A stretch of 64,000 nt of DNA from assembly GCA_964019335.1 (NCBI GenBank), contig OZ025696.1:372001-436000 (forward strand). Direction: 5' to 3'. The notes below the pieces were generated by a model that ran no database searches, was not told the DNA's origin, and saw only the letters and a list, made by a program, of their open reading frames with translations. This DNA comes from Diplonema japonicum (lineage: Eukaryota; Euglenozoa; Diplonemea; Diplonemida; Diplonemidae). Shown one piece after another: positions 39,992 to 49,561 of the stretch. The position numbers and the translations under genes were made by a program. Position 1 is the first letter of the stretch; every line of letters begins with the position of its first letter.

Positions 39992-42900
39992 TTAGAGTTT
40001 GAACGTCTCCATTTCTCCATTCTTAGCTGAGTACTCTGGTTCCGTGTACGTCATGAACTCTTGTATTGAAGGTCCGCTGCTCTTCTTTTTGCGCATCACC
40101 ACCGCTGCTGCTATCCCGCAGATGGCAAGGAGCCCGCCCAGGATGCCGAGGATGACAGGGAGCCAGTTGAAGGAGTCGTCGTCCCCGCACTTCTCGACAG
40201 GCCTCCCCGTCGCTGGTTCCTTGCTGCCCTTCTTGCAGGTGCACGTGTAGTCCTTCACAGAGTCGAAGGTCTTCATCGGGTCCTCGCACTCCTGCTCCTC
40301 CCCACACGGCCCTGACGAAGACGAACCCGACGACGGTGCCTCCAACCCGTCCTTCCGCACGAAGCACTCGTCGTACCCGCACGACCCCACAGGCCCGTTC
40401 TCCCTCGACCCTGTCCCCCACCCGCAGCTGCAGCGGAAGCCCTTCTCAGTAGCCGTGCACTCTTCTCCCGCCTTGCAGGGGTCCGCCTCGCACCCGGGAG
40501 CCTCCGCCCCGACCTTGCAGTCCGTCACAGCCTCCCCGGTTGCCTTCGACGTCCCCTCCTTGCACGAGCACACGAAGTCCCCGGTGCTCCCCGCAGTCTG
40601 CACAGGGTCCGTGCACACCTGGTCCGCCCCACAGGGACTGCTGCTGCACTCGTCGACAGGGCCAGCCTCGCACACCGCCACCATCCCAACAGCCGTCGTT
40701 CCCTTGCAGCTGCACTCGAAGTTCTTCTTTGGTGTCACTCGCTTGTCGTCGTCTGTGCAAGTCTGCTTGTCCCCGCATGGGGAATCCTCACACTCATCCC
40801 TCTCGCACACCCCCACCTTGCCGCCGACACGCTTCCTGTCTGCGTCCGTCTTGCATGTGCACACGTAGTCGCCGCGAGAGTCCGCTGCTGTCTCGGGGTC
40901 CCTGCAGTTCTGGTCCCCCCCGCACAGGGACAGCCCGGTCTTCTTCGCCTCGGCACACTCGTCGAATTCGCACTCCGCACGTTCCCCGACAGCCCTCACA
41001 CTTGCCCCGCGACACATGCACACGAAGTCCCCCGCCTTCTCGCTCGGGTCGTGGCAGTCCTGGTCCGACCCGCACGGCTTCCTCCCGCACTCCGACCCCA
41101 CACTCGCGGGGACGGGTGTCCCAGGTGCCCGTGTCTTCGGAACGTCCGTCGAAGGGGCCTTCGTCTGCCCAGGTGCCAGGGTCGAAGGCCTAGCCGTACT
41201 CGGGGCTTCTGTGGCAGGTGACGCTGTCTCACCAGGAACAAGGGTTTTTGGGACTTGCGTCGCGGGTGCCATGGTGTCAGGGGCTGCCGTCTCACCAGGA
41301 ACAAGGGTTCTTGGGACCTGTGTCTTGGGTGCCATGGTGTCAGGGGCCGCCGTCTCACCAGGAACAAGGGTTTTTGGTACTTCTGTCTTTGGCGCTGTCG
41401 TGTCAGGGGCTGCCGTCTCACCAGGAACAAGGGTTTTTGGGACCTGTGTCTTGGGTGCCATGGTGTCAGGGGCTGCCGTCTCACCAGGAACAAGGGTTTT
41501 TGGTACTTCTGTCTTTGGCGCTGTCGTGTCAGGGGCTGCCGTCTCACCAGGAACAAGTGTTTTTGGGACCTGTGTCTTGGGTGCCATGGTGTCAGGGGCT
41601 GCCGTCTCACCAGGAACAAGGGTTTTTGGGACCTGTGTCTTGGGTGCCATGGTGTCAGGGGCTGCCGTCTCACCAGGAACAAGGGTTTTTGGGACCTCTG
41701 TCTTGGGTGCATTCGTGTCAGGGGCCACCGTCTCACCAGGAACAAGTGTCTTCGGGACTTGTGTCTTGGGTGCCATGGTGTCAGGGGCTGCTGTCTCACC
41801 AGGAACAAGGGTTGTTGGAACTTGCGTCCTGGGTGCTGTCGTGTCAGGTGCTCGTGTGGAAGGAGCTCTCGTGCTCGGCGCCGATGTCTCAGGTGCTCCT
41901 GTCTTACCAGGTGTAAGAGTAGAGGGTGCATCCGTGGCGGGTGCCGATGTCTTCGGGGCTGTTGTCTCAGGCACATTCGTCTCCGGGGCCATCGTTGCAG
42001 GAGCCCCCGTCTTCCCAGGTGCAAGGGTTGAAGGTGTCTGCGTCTTCGGTGCTCCAGTGTCGGGTGCACTCGTCTCCGGAGAGACAGTCACAGGGGGGTC
42101 CGTGCGAGGTGACCTTGTTATCGGTGCCTGTGTCTTTGGTGCATCTGTGTCGGGTGCCGTAGTCTTTGGTGCATCTGTGTCGGGTGCCGCGGTGTCAGGA
42201 GCTCCTGACTTCCCAGGAACAAGTGTCATCGGTACTGGTGTGTCTGGTGCCCCAGTGTCGGGGGCTTCCGTCTCCGGTGCAGTTGTCTCTGGTGCGTCTG
42301 TAACCGGCGGCATCGTGTCGGGCGCTACTGTGTCGGGTGCTCCTGTCACAGGGGCCGTCGTTGCTGGAGCACTTGTCGCAGGAGCCCCCGTCGCAGGTGC
42401 CGCTGTCGCAGGAGCATCCGTGTCCGGTGCCGTCGTGTCAGGTGCTCCAGACTTCCCAGGAACAAGCGTCGTCGGTACCTGTGTCTTCGGTGCATCGGTG
42501 TCTGGTGCGGAGGTATCAGGTGCCACTGTCTCAGGCACGCCTGTTGCTGGTGCTGTTGTGTCCGGTGCACTGGTCTTTGGTGCAGTTGTGTCTGGTGCAT
42601 CCGTCTTCGGTGCCACGGTGTCCGGAACTCCTGTGGTGGGGGCTGTTGTGTCCGGGGGATTGGTCGACGGTGCTGTTGTGTCTGGTGCACTAGTCGACGG
42701 TGCACTAGTCGCTGGAGTGCTAGTAGATGGTGCAGTTGTGTCTGGTGCAGCAGTTGAAGGTGCTGTTGTGTCTGGTGCACTTGTCGCGGGTGACGTTGTG
42801 GTACCTGCAACCTTGTCCTTGCACAGACCAGGGTTCTTGGTGAAAACAGAAGAATCAGGTTCAATGAGGCCACCAGAGCCTTGTTCGAAAGGCTTGGTAC

Positions 42901-45900
42901 CAACCCAGTAACCCTGACCCCTCTCACCGTACTGGCACCCGAACTCCCACCACTCACCATTCCAACCCCAAGGACCAGGAGAGGGACACTTCACAGCAGC
43001 ACACCCCATGGCATAGATGTTCGAGGAAGACATCTGTGTGTAGTGAGAAGTGACACCACCATTAGAACTGTCAGAGGCCCAGTTGTAGTCATCCTTCTCA
43101 TCCCACCAGCTCTGTCCAAGGTACCCAGGAGTGCCATCACTCATCAATGCCTCACAAGCAGTACCAGCACAGTAAGCAAGGTTCTCACCAAGGTACTCAA
43201 ACCCACCGACATCCTTGCGAACAGTGTTCTGGTCAGAGTGGGGCCAGTTCGAGTCACACCTCCCAATGTGTCCACGGATGGTCGCAGCAATGTTGGTGTC
43301 CCACCTGACCTTGTGCATGTCCTTGGCGGGAGGGCTTGTGTTGGAACGCCATTCGTTGTGCTTGTCGAGGATGGCCTGCTCCCAAACAGACAGTGGGCAA
43401 GATGAACCACCACCACCACCACCGGAAGAAGGTGCCGAGGTGACAGGAGCAGGAGGTGCTGGTGTTGGGTTTGAGGGAGGGGAGTTTCCATCATTGCACA
43501 GACCAGGGTTCTTGGTGAAAACAGAAGAATCAGGTTCAATGAGGCCACCAGAGCCCTGTTCGAAAGGCTTGGTACCAACCCAGTAACCCTGACCCCTCTC
43601 ACCGTACTGGCACCCGAACTCCCACCACTCACCGTTCCAACCCCAAGGACCAGGAGAGGGACACTTCACAGCAGCACACCCCATGGCATAGATGTTCGAG
43701 GAAGACATCTGTGTGTAGTGAGAAGTGACACCACCATTAGAACTGTCAGAAGCCCAGTTGTAGTCATCCTTCTCATCCCACCAGCTCTGTCCAAGGTACC
43801 CAGGAGTGCCATCACTCATCAATGCCTCACAAGCAGTACCAGCACAGTAAGCAAGGTTCTCACCAAGGTACTCAAACCCACCGACATCCTTGCGAACAGT
43901 GTTCTGGTCAGAGTGGGGCCAGTTCGAGTCACACCTCCCAATGTGTCCACGGATGGTCGCAGCAATGTTGGTGTCCCACCTGACCTTGTGCATGTCCTTG
44001 GCGGGAGGGCTTGTGTTGGAACGCCATTCGTTGTGCTTGTCGAGGATGGCCTGCTCCCAAACAGACAGAGGGCAAGATGAACCACCGCCACCACCACCAC
44101 CGCCAGAAGAAGAAGGTGCCGAGGTAACAGGAGCAGGAGGTGCTGGTGTTGGGTTTGAGGGAGGGGAGTTTCCATCATTGCACAGACCAGGGTTCTTGGT
44201 GAAAACAGAAGAATCAGGTTCAATGAGGCCACCAGAGCCCTGTTCGAAAGGCTTGGTACCAACCCAGTAACCCTGACCCCTCTCACCGTACTGGCACCCG
44301 AACTCCCACCACTCACCATTCCAACCCCAAGGACCAGGAGAGGGACACTTCACAGCAGCACACCCCATGGCATAGATGTTCGAGGAAGACATCTGTGTGT
44401 AGTGGGAAGTGACACCACCATTAGAACTGTCAGAGGCCCAGTTGTAGTCATCCTTCTCATCCCACCAGCTCTGTCCAAGGTACCCAGGAGTGCCATCACT
44501 CATCAATGCCTCACAAGCAGTACCAGCACAGTAAGCAAGGTTCTCACCAAGGTACTCGTACCCACCGACATCCTTGCGAACAGTGTTCTGGTCAGAGTGG
44601 GGCCAGTTCGAGTCACACCTCCCAATGTGTCCACGGATGGTCGCAGCAATGTTGGTGTCCCACCTGACCTTGTGCATGTCCTTGGCGGGAGGGCTTGTGT
44701 TGGAACGCCATTCGTTGTGCTTGTCAAGGATGGCCTGCTCCCAAACAGACAGAGGGCAAGATGAACCACCACCACCACCACCGCCAGAAGAAGGTGCCGA
44801 GGTGACAGGAGCAGGAGGTGCTGGTGTTGGGTTTGAGGGAGGGGAGTTTCCATCATTGCACAGACCAGGGTTCTTGGTGAAAACAGAAGAATCAGGTTCA
44901 ATGAGGCCACCAGAGCCTTGTTCGAATGGCTTGGTACCAACCCAGTAACCCTGACCCCTCTCACCGTACTGGCACCCGAACTCCCACCACTCACCGTTCC
45001 AACCCCAAGGACCAGGAGAGGGACACTTCACAGCAGCACACCCCATGGCATAGATGTTCGAGGAAGACATCTGTGTGTAGTGGGAAGTGACACCACCATT
45101 AGAACTGTCAGAAGCCCAGTTGTAGTCATCCTTCTCATCCCACCAGCTCTGCCCAAGGTACCCAGGAGTGCCATCACTCATCAATGCCTCACAAGCAGTA
45201 CCAGCACAGTAAGCAAGGTTCTCACCAAGGTACTCGTACCCACCGACATCCTTGCGAACCGTGTTTTGGTCAGAGTGGGGCCAGTTCGAGTCACACCTCC
45301 CAATGTGTCCACGGATTGTCGCAGCAATGTTGGTGTCCCACCTGACCTTGTGCATGTCCTTGGCGGGAGGGCTTGTGTTGGAACGCCATTCATTGTGCTT
45401 GTCAAGGATGGCCTGCTCCCAAACAGACAGAGGGCAAGATGAACCACCACCACCACCGCCAGAAGAAGAAGGTGCCGAGGTGACAGGAGCAGGAGGTGCT
45501 GGTGTTGGGTTCGAGGGAGGGGAGTTTCCATCATTGCACAGACCAGGGTTCTTGGTGAAAACAGAAGAATCAGGTTCAATGAGGCCACCAGAGCCCTGTT
45601 CAAAGGGCTTGGTACCAACCCAGTAACCCTGACCCCTCTCACCGTACTGGCACCCGAACTCCCACCACTCACCGTTCCAACCCCAAGGACCAGGAGAGGG
45701 ACACTTCACAGCAGCACACCCCATGGCATAGATGTTCGAGGAAGACATCTGTGTGTAGTGAGAAGTGACACCACCATTAGAACTGTCAGAAGCCCAGTTG
45801 TAGTCATCCTTCTCATCCCACCAGCTCTGTCCAAGGTACCCAGGAGTGCCATCACTCATCAATGCCTCACAAGCAGTACCAGCACAGTAAGCAAGGTTCT

Positions 45901-46843
45901 CACCAAGGTACTCAAACCCACCGACATCCTTGCGAACAGTGTTCTGGTCAGAGTGGGGCCAGTTCGAGTCACACCTCCCAATGTGTCCACGGATGGTCGC
46001 AGCAATGTTGGTGTCCCACCTGACCTTGTGCATGTCCTTGGCGGGAGGGCTTGTGTTGGAACGCCATTCGTTGTGCTTGTCGAGGATGGCCTGCTCCCAA
46101 ACAGACAGAGGGCAAGATGAACCACCGCCACCGCCACCACCACCACCGCCAGAAGAAGAAGGTGCCGAGGTGACAGGAGCAGGAGGTGCTGGTGTTGGGT
46201 TCGAGGGAGGGGAGTTTCCATCATTGCACAGACCAGGGTTCTTGGTGAAAACAGAAGAATCAGGTTCAATGAGGCCACCAGAGCCTTGTTCGAAAGGCTT
46301 GGTACCAACCCAGTAACCCTGACCCCTCTCACCGTACTGGCACCCGAACTCCCACCACTCACCATTCCAACCCCAAGGACCAGGAGAGGGACACTTCACA
46401 GCAGCACACCCCATGGCATAGATGTTCGAGGAAGACATCTGTGTGTAGTGAGAAGTGACACCACCATTAGAACTGTCAGAGGCCCAGTTGTAGTCATCCT
46501 TCTCATCCCACCAGCTCTGCCCAAGGTACCCAGGAGTGCCATCACTCATCAATGCCTCACAAGCAGTACCAGCACAGTAAGCAAGGTTCTCACCAAGGTA
46601 CTCAAACCCACCGACATCCTTACGAACAGTGTTCTGGTCAGAGTGGGGCCAGTTCGAGTCACACCTCCCAATGTGTCCACGGATGGTCGCAGCAATGTTT
46701 GTGTCCCACCTGACCTTGTGCATGTCCTTGGCGGGAGGGCTTGTGTTGGAACGCCATTCGTTGTGCTTGTCAAGGATGGCCTGCTCCCACACTGAGAGTG
46801 TGCATGTCGCAGACAGTACACTGACGTAAAACGCCAGCAACAT
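39992..46843 (-). CDS. CAP-domain mucin-like surface protein 4 (6 CAP domains)
   Basis: 2283 residues from the ATG at 46843 (an upstream in-frame ATG at 46915 would bury the signal peptide MLLAFYVSVLSATC). Six subtype II CAP domains start near residues 15, 241, 464, 691, 918 and 1143; they differ from subtype I by IAATIRGHIGRC, NWASDSSNG, GPWGWNGEWWEF and YWVGTKPFEQ. Stalk about 1340-1915; EGF modules to about 2215; helix about 2221-2246; tail with PSIQEFMTYTEPE and ending GEMETFKL. The stalk and EGF DNA match gene 2, not gene 5. CAP repeats are about 680 bp apart and nearly identical, so unequal exchange is likely. A candidate splice AG lies at plus 46860-46861. Confidence 0.9.
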   Translation of the reverse strand: MLLAFYVSVLSATCTLSVWEQAILDKHNEWRSNTSPPAKDMHKVRWDTNIAATIRGHIGRCDSNWPHSDQNTVRKDVGGFEYLGENLAYCAGTACEALMSDGTPGYLGQSWWDEKDDYNWASDSSNGGVTSHYTQMSSSNIYAMGCAAVKCPSPGPWGWNGEWWEFGCQYGERGQGYWVGTKPFEQGSGGLIEPDSSVFTKNPGLCNDGNSPPSNPTPAPPAPVTSAPSSSGGGGGGGGGGSSCPLSVWEQAILDKHNEWRSNTSPPAKDMHKVRWDTNIAATIRGHIGRCDSNWPHSDQNTVRKDVGGFEYLGENLAYCAGTACEALMSDGTPGYLGQSWWDEKDDYNWASDSSNGGVTSHYTQMSSSNIYAMGCAAVKCPSPGPWGWNGEWWEFGCQYGERGQGYWVGTKPFEQGSGGLIEPDSSVFTKNPGLCNDGNSPPSNPTPAPPAPVTSAPSSSGGGGGGSSCPLSVWEQAILDKHNEWRSNTSPPAKDMHKVRWDTNIAATIRGHIGRCDSNWPHSDQNTVRKDVGGYEYLGENLAYCAGTACEALMSDGTPGYLGQSWWDEKDDYNWASDSSNGGVTSHYTQMSSSNIYAMGCAAVKCPSPGPWGWNGEWWEFGCQYGERGQGYWVGTKPFEQGSGGLIEPDSSVFTKNPGLCNDGNSPPSNPTPAPPAPVTSAPSSGGGGGGGSSCPLSVWEQAILDKHNEWRSNTSPPAKDMHKVRWDTNIAATIRGHIGRCDSNWPHSDQNTVRKDVGGYEYLGENLAYCAGTACEALMSDGTPGYLGQSWWDEKDDYNWASDSSNGGVTSHYTQMSSSNIYAMGCAAVKCPSPGPWGWNGEWWEFGCQYGERGQGYWVGTKPFEQGSGGLIEPDSSVFTKNPGLCNDGNSPPSNPTPAPPAPVTSAPSSSGGGGGGGGSSCPLSVWEQAILDKHNEWRSNTSPPAKDMHKVRWDTNIAATIRGHIGRCDSNWPHSDQNTVRKDVGGFEYLGENLAYCAGTACEALMSDGTPGYLGQSWWDEKDDYNWASDSSNGGVTSHYTQMSSSNIYAMGCAAVKCPSPGPWGWNGEWWEFGCQYGERGQGYWVGTKPFEQGSGGLIEPDSSVFTKNPGLCNDGNSPPSNPTPAPPAPVTSAPSSGGGGGGSSCPLSVWEQAILDKHNEWRSNTSPPAKDMHKVRWDTNIAATIRGHIGRCDSNWPHSDQNTVRKDVGGFEYLGENLAYCAGTACEALMSDGTPGYLGQSWWDEKDDYNWASDSSNGGVTSHYTQMSSSNIYAMGCAAVKCPSPGPWGWNGEWWEFGCQYGERGQGYWVGTKPFEQGSGGLIEPDSSVFTKNPGLCKDKVAGTTTSPATSAPDTTAPSTAAPDTTAPSTSTPATSAPSTSAPDTTAPSTNPPDTTAPTTGVPDTVAPKTDAPDTTAPKTSAPDTTAPATGVPETVAPDTSAPDTDAPKTQVPTTLVPGKSGAPDTTAPDTDAPATAAPATGAPATSAPATTAPVTGAPDTVAPDTMPPVTDAPETTAPETEAPDTGAPDTPVPMTLVPGKSGAPDTAAPDTDAPKTTAPDTDAPKTQAPITRSPRTDPPVTVSPETSAPDTGAPKTQTPSTLAPGKTGAPATMAPETNVPETTAPKTSAPATDAPSTLTPGKTGAPETSAPSTRAPSTRAPDTTAPRTQVPTTLVPGETAAPDTMAPKTQVPKTLVPGETVAPDTNAPKTEVPKTLVPGETAAPDTMAPKTQVPKTLVPGETAAPDTMAPKTQVPKTLVPGETAAPDTTAPKTEVPKTLVPGETAAPDTMAPKTQVPKTLVPGETAAPDTTAPKTEVPKTLVPGETAAPDTMAPKTQVPRTLVPGETAAPDTMAPATQVPKTLVPGETASPATEAPSTARPSTLAPGQTKAPSTDVPKTRAPGTPVPASVGSECGRKPCGSDQDCHDPSEKAGDFVCMCRGASVRAVGERAECEFDECAEAKKTGLSLCGGDQNCRDPETAADSRGDYVCTCKTDADRKRVGGKVGVCERDECEDSPCGDKQTCTDDDKRVTPKKNFECSCKGTTAVGMVAVCEAGPVDECSSSPCGADQVCTDPVQTAGSTGDFVCSCKEGTSKATGEAVTDCKVGAEAPGCEADPCKAGEECTATEKGFRCSCGWGTGSRENGPVGSCGYDECFVRKDGLEAPSSGSSSSGPCGEEQECEDPMKTFDSVKDYTCTCKKGSKEPATGRPVEKCGDDDSFNWLPVILGILGGLLAICGIAAAVVMRKKKSSGPSIQEFMTYTEPEYSAKNGEMETFKL
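40121..42899. repeat. 2.8-kb block shared with CAP gene 2
   Basis: Partner of 18829-21607 (offset 21292). Identity extends through stalk DNA that is otherwise unique to each gene and ends abruptly where gene 4 changes to subtype II CAP sequence. Confidence 0.9.
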
Positions 46844-47240
46844 GGTGTGTGTAGGTAACCTGATGTGATAGAGTAAAATCAAGTAATAAATTAGAACAGC
46901 AAAAGTAGAGCACAAGCATTGGGGCTGTAAGTAGGGGGGGGGGGGGGGAAGAAGAAAAGTCAGCTAGTTTGGAAAAAAAGATGGGTCTGCTTTTGATAGA
47001 CTAGGGAAGATGTAAAAGAATAAAATAAAAAGGGGGGGGGAAGGAAAAAGAAAAACGAAATTATAATAGATTCCGTGCCAAATGCATGCTGCAACAAAGA
47101 GCATAACTTATGAAGGAAGACCCTCATATGTATGTATAAAATTGGTTCTCAAGGGGGGGGGGGGGGGGGTGGTAAAGTGGGTTTTTTCAAATTCGGAAAT
47201 GCAGAACACTTACACCATGTAAAACGTCCCTTTCTCGACA
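46844..47240. other. Spacer upstream of CAP gene 4
   Basis: No gene supported. Contains G runs (about 46935-46948 and 47153-47169) and the flank block 46959-47149 shared with the region upstream of CAP gene 3. Confidence 0.6.
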
Positions 47241-47255
47241 AAGAGGAACTGGCCG

Positions 47256-48294
47256 TTGTTTGTACGTGCCGGGCTTGGAAGGGAGGGAGTTGGGAGGGAG
47301 GGTGGGAGTCAACCCCGACCTTCATAAGGTCTTGCGCTTCTTTGAATAGTGCTGACGCGGCGGCGTAGGCGTTGTAGGTCTCTTGCGCTCGAGGGCCTTT
47401 TTTGCCACCGAGTCGACGTAATCCGACTTTTTGGTGGCCGCCCTCGCCCTCGAGTACTCCTCGGGACCGAACTTGTCCCAGGCCACTTTCTCGGCGCGGG
47501 CGGCGAAGGCCGCGCCCCTGGCCTTCCGAACGAGGAATTCGTCGTTCGGCGAGGAGTTGCGAATCCAGAGGGATTCCAAGCGAACTATTGCCACGTGCAA
47601 AAAGGGCAAGTGGTCTACAGACCATACTCCGTCCACGAGCAAGGCCAACATGCCTCTGATCCAGACTCTGGACTCATGCTCCTCGGCGGTTCCGTCTGAA
47701 ACCGGGTCCTCAGGCAACCTGATGCCGTAACGGGATTCGACCCTCTGCATGATGAGGGCGGCTGTGGTAGGGGAGGAAACTAGGGGGGCCCAAGCCGAGA
47801 CCCTCCGTACGTCAAACTCCAACGGGAGTACCGGTAAGGCATTCGACGCCTCGACGCGGTTACGGAGACGCTCGTTCTCCGCCTTCAACTCAGCGATCTG
47901 AGCGAAGACCAAGCGGAGACTCTCCGCATTGGTTTGGACCTCACTGAGGTCTGGTGATGGAGGGGACTCCACCTCCGGGTCCGTCTGGACCAAAGCTTCA
48001 CCAAGCTTTTTAACCGCCCAAATGCAAGGGGGGCACACCCACCGGGTAGAATCTTCCACTGGAAGAAACGCCTGACTTAGGGGTGGCGGGCAGCGAGAGG
48101 ACAAACATGTCCTCTGCCCTTTAGCGCCACACCTCGCACAGTGAACCGCAGTGTCACCGTGCGAGGTGTCGCACTCCTCGAAGATGCAATCCGCGAGGTG
48201 AGGGGCGCGAGTGCTTCCCGATGGGTACTCGAGGTCCGCGTATTGGACCAGATCATCCCAGTCTAGTGCCGTCATTTTGTTTGTACGTGCCGGG
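47256..48294 (-). mobile_element. Inserted 1-kb single-ORF element with 18-bp target duplication
   Basis: TTGTTTGTACGTGCCGGG occurs at 47256-47273 and again at 48277-48294. Uninterrupted repeats have it once. The 1003 bases between (47274-48276) hold one intact ORF whose ATG is one base from the 5' end of the insert and whose stop is 48 bases from its 3' end. There is no poly-A tail and no inverted terminal repeat. A target duplication of this length suits target-primed retroposition; a retrocopied host gene and a non-autonomous element are both possible. Confidence 0.8.
47322..48275 (-). CDS. 317-residue Cys-rich, coiled-coil protein carried by the insertion
   Basis: The frame is open upstream through the hairpin repeat, but the ATG at 48275 marks the first codon inside the insertion. 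Cysteines at 30, 35, 46, 49, 57, 62, 81 and 84 form C-x2-C pairs resembling a PHD or other zinc-binding finger. A short coiled coil follows at about 119-145 (AQIAELKAENERLRNRV), then a mixed region with several Trp residues, and a basic end KKRKTL that could be a nuclear signal. I do not recognise a family. A zinc finger, coiled coil and basic tail would suit a nucleic-acid-binding protein such as a retroelement ORF1, or a chromatin protein that was retrocopied. The frame is intact, so insertion is recent or the protein is under selection. Confidence 0.7.
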   Translation of the reverse strand: MTALDWDDLVQYADLEYPSGSTRAPHLADCIFEECDTSHGDTAVHCARCGAKGQRTCLSSRCPPPLSQAFLPVEDSTRWVCPPCIWAVKKLGEALVQTDPEVESPPSPDLSEVQTNAESLRLVFAQIAELKAENERLRNRVEASNALPVLPLEFDVRRVSAWAPLVSSPTTAALIMQRVESRYGIRLPEDPVSDGTAEEHESRVWIRGMLALLVDGVWSVDHLPFLHVAIVRLESLWIRNSSPNDEFLVRKARGAAFAARAEKVAWDKFGPEEYSRARAATKKSDYVDSVAKKALERKRPTTPTPPRQHYSKKRKTL

Positions 48295-48376
48295 TAAAAC
48301 CTGGAGAAGTTTGTCAACCCGAAACACGTTGCCAACGTTCCCCTTTTGTTTAGACAAGTCAAAGACTCGTTCTTGC

Positions 48377-48781
48377 ACAAAAAATCGATTTCCGCCCGGT
48401 ACTGTTTACTGTTGGGCACCTACAAGGCATTATTTTGCATTTTTAAAACTGGTGACCACGGTTTGGTACCTGGCCTGTTGTCTCCCCTGTAGTTTCTGAG
48501 AATTTGACCATGGTTTGTGCCACCCTTTGAACGCGGCTCTTTAGGACGCCGCTACTGTTTGAACGGCTGAGTACTGTCTTACATTGTCCGATTGTGAACT
48601 TTTCTGTGTTTTGCGCGGCATTTCTGATGGATATCTATCATTTTCCCGAGGTTAGGATGGTAAGTTTGTTTTTGCAAATATTTCAAGTACCAAACTGTGG
48701 TCACTGTTTTTCAAAAATACAGATAAAGCCTTAACAAGTGCCCAGAAATGCTCTAATCCGGCGAATTTTGATTTTTTGGTT
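48377..48781. repeat. Inverted-repeat (foldback) element 1
   Basis: Arms at about 48377-48473 and 48684-48781 are reverse complements of each other. The core match is best in 48414-48471 against 48685-48743 (GGGCAC, AAGGC, ATTTTT, GTGACCAC and TTTGGTAC in order), roughly three quarters identical. The outer parts match more weakly, ending at AAAAAATC. The middle of about 210 bases has no ORF of note. The left arm abuts the end of the hairpin repeat. It looks like a MITE or foldback element. Confidence 0.75.
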
Positions 48782-48876
48782 AATTTGGAGGGTATTGGGC
48801 GGTTTTTTTCACCTTAGGGGAAAAGATTTTAAAAAACTTTTTTTTTTCACGTTTACCACGTTTTAAGACCATGTGA

Positions 48877-49067
48877 CCCCCCCTAGGGCTATGCTGGCAG
48901 GAAACGTGGGAAACGTTTCCGTTTCCGTTCCCGTTTCCATACTTTTCAAAATTCTTATGGAAACGCGTTTCTTTCTTAAGGAACAAGGAAACGTTTCCGT
49001 TTCCGTATCCGTTTCCCTTTTTTTCAAAAAATGCATGGAAACGCGTTTCAGCATAGCCCTGGGGGGG
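48877..49067. repeat. Inverted-repeat element 2 with internal palindromes
   Basis: AGGGCTATGCTG (48885-48896) and CAGCATAGCCCT (49049-49060), each next to a C or G run, form terminal inverted repeats. Between them two tandem units of about 75 bases each contain the perfect palindrome GGAAACGTTTCC or a close variant, GTTTCCGTTTCC motifs, and AAACGCGTTT. No ORF. Confidence 0.75.
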
Positions 49068-49383
49068 GGGGGGGAAGGGGAAAAGAAACGCCAGAAAATG
49101 TGGCGGCAAGGGGAACGGCAGGGGGGAAGAAAAATATTCTTGTAATTCTTATAGAAATTTAATTTCTACTATACATGGCACAGGGCATCATTGATGGGAA
49201 AGTAAGTATCCCGCTCATGATTCCGTCCTGAAAACTCTGCGTTTCGCAACTGTTTTCGAAATTTAAAAAAAAAAAAGCCGTGTTGCTGCTTTTATAAATT
49301 TAGTTGTTTAGTAACTCTGGCCGGCTTAAAAGGACTTGTCCAATGCAAGATGCAACACCCCCAGGAAATGTCGGTGGTCCGGA

Positions 49384-49414
<31 letters not shown>

Positions 49415-49560
49415 CTCCTTCCTTGGCGGGAGATTTCTCTGGTTCACGGTATCTTGATTTTTTATTCCCACAAAATGTATCTCGTTTTTATAATTTTAAA
49501 AAAAAAAAAAATAAAATAAAATAAAAAAAGGAAGAAAAAAAGAAACTCATAGTAAAAGAC
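49068..49560. other. Spacer
   Basis: No gene supported. A T run (about 49386-49414) and an A run (about 49499-49512); the remainder is complex but unrecognised, with a small palindrome TAGAAATTTAATTTCTA near 49153. Confidence 0.55.
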
Positions 49561-49561
49561 A

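Larger units (their letters stand above)
47241..48375. repeat. Hairpin repeat R, copy 3, split by an insertion
   Basis: The left part (47241-47273) and right part (48277-48375) together make a complete repeat like 5271-5380. Between them lies the insertion described next, with 18 bases of the repeat duplicated on both sides. Confidence 0.85.
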
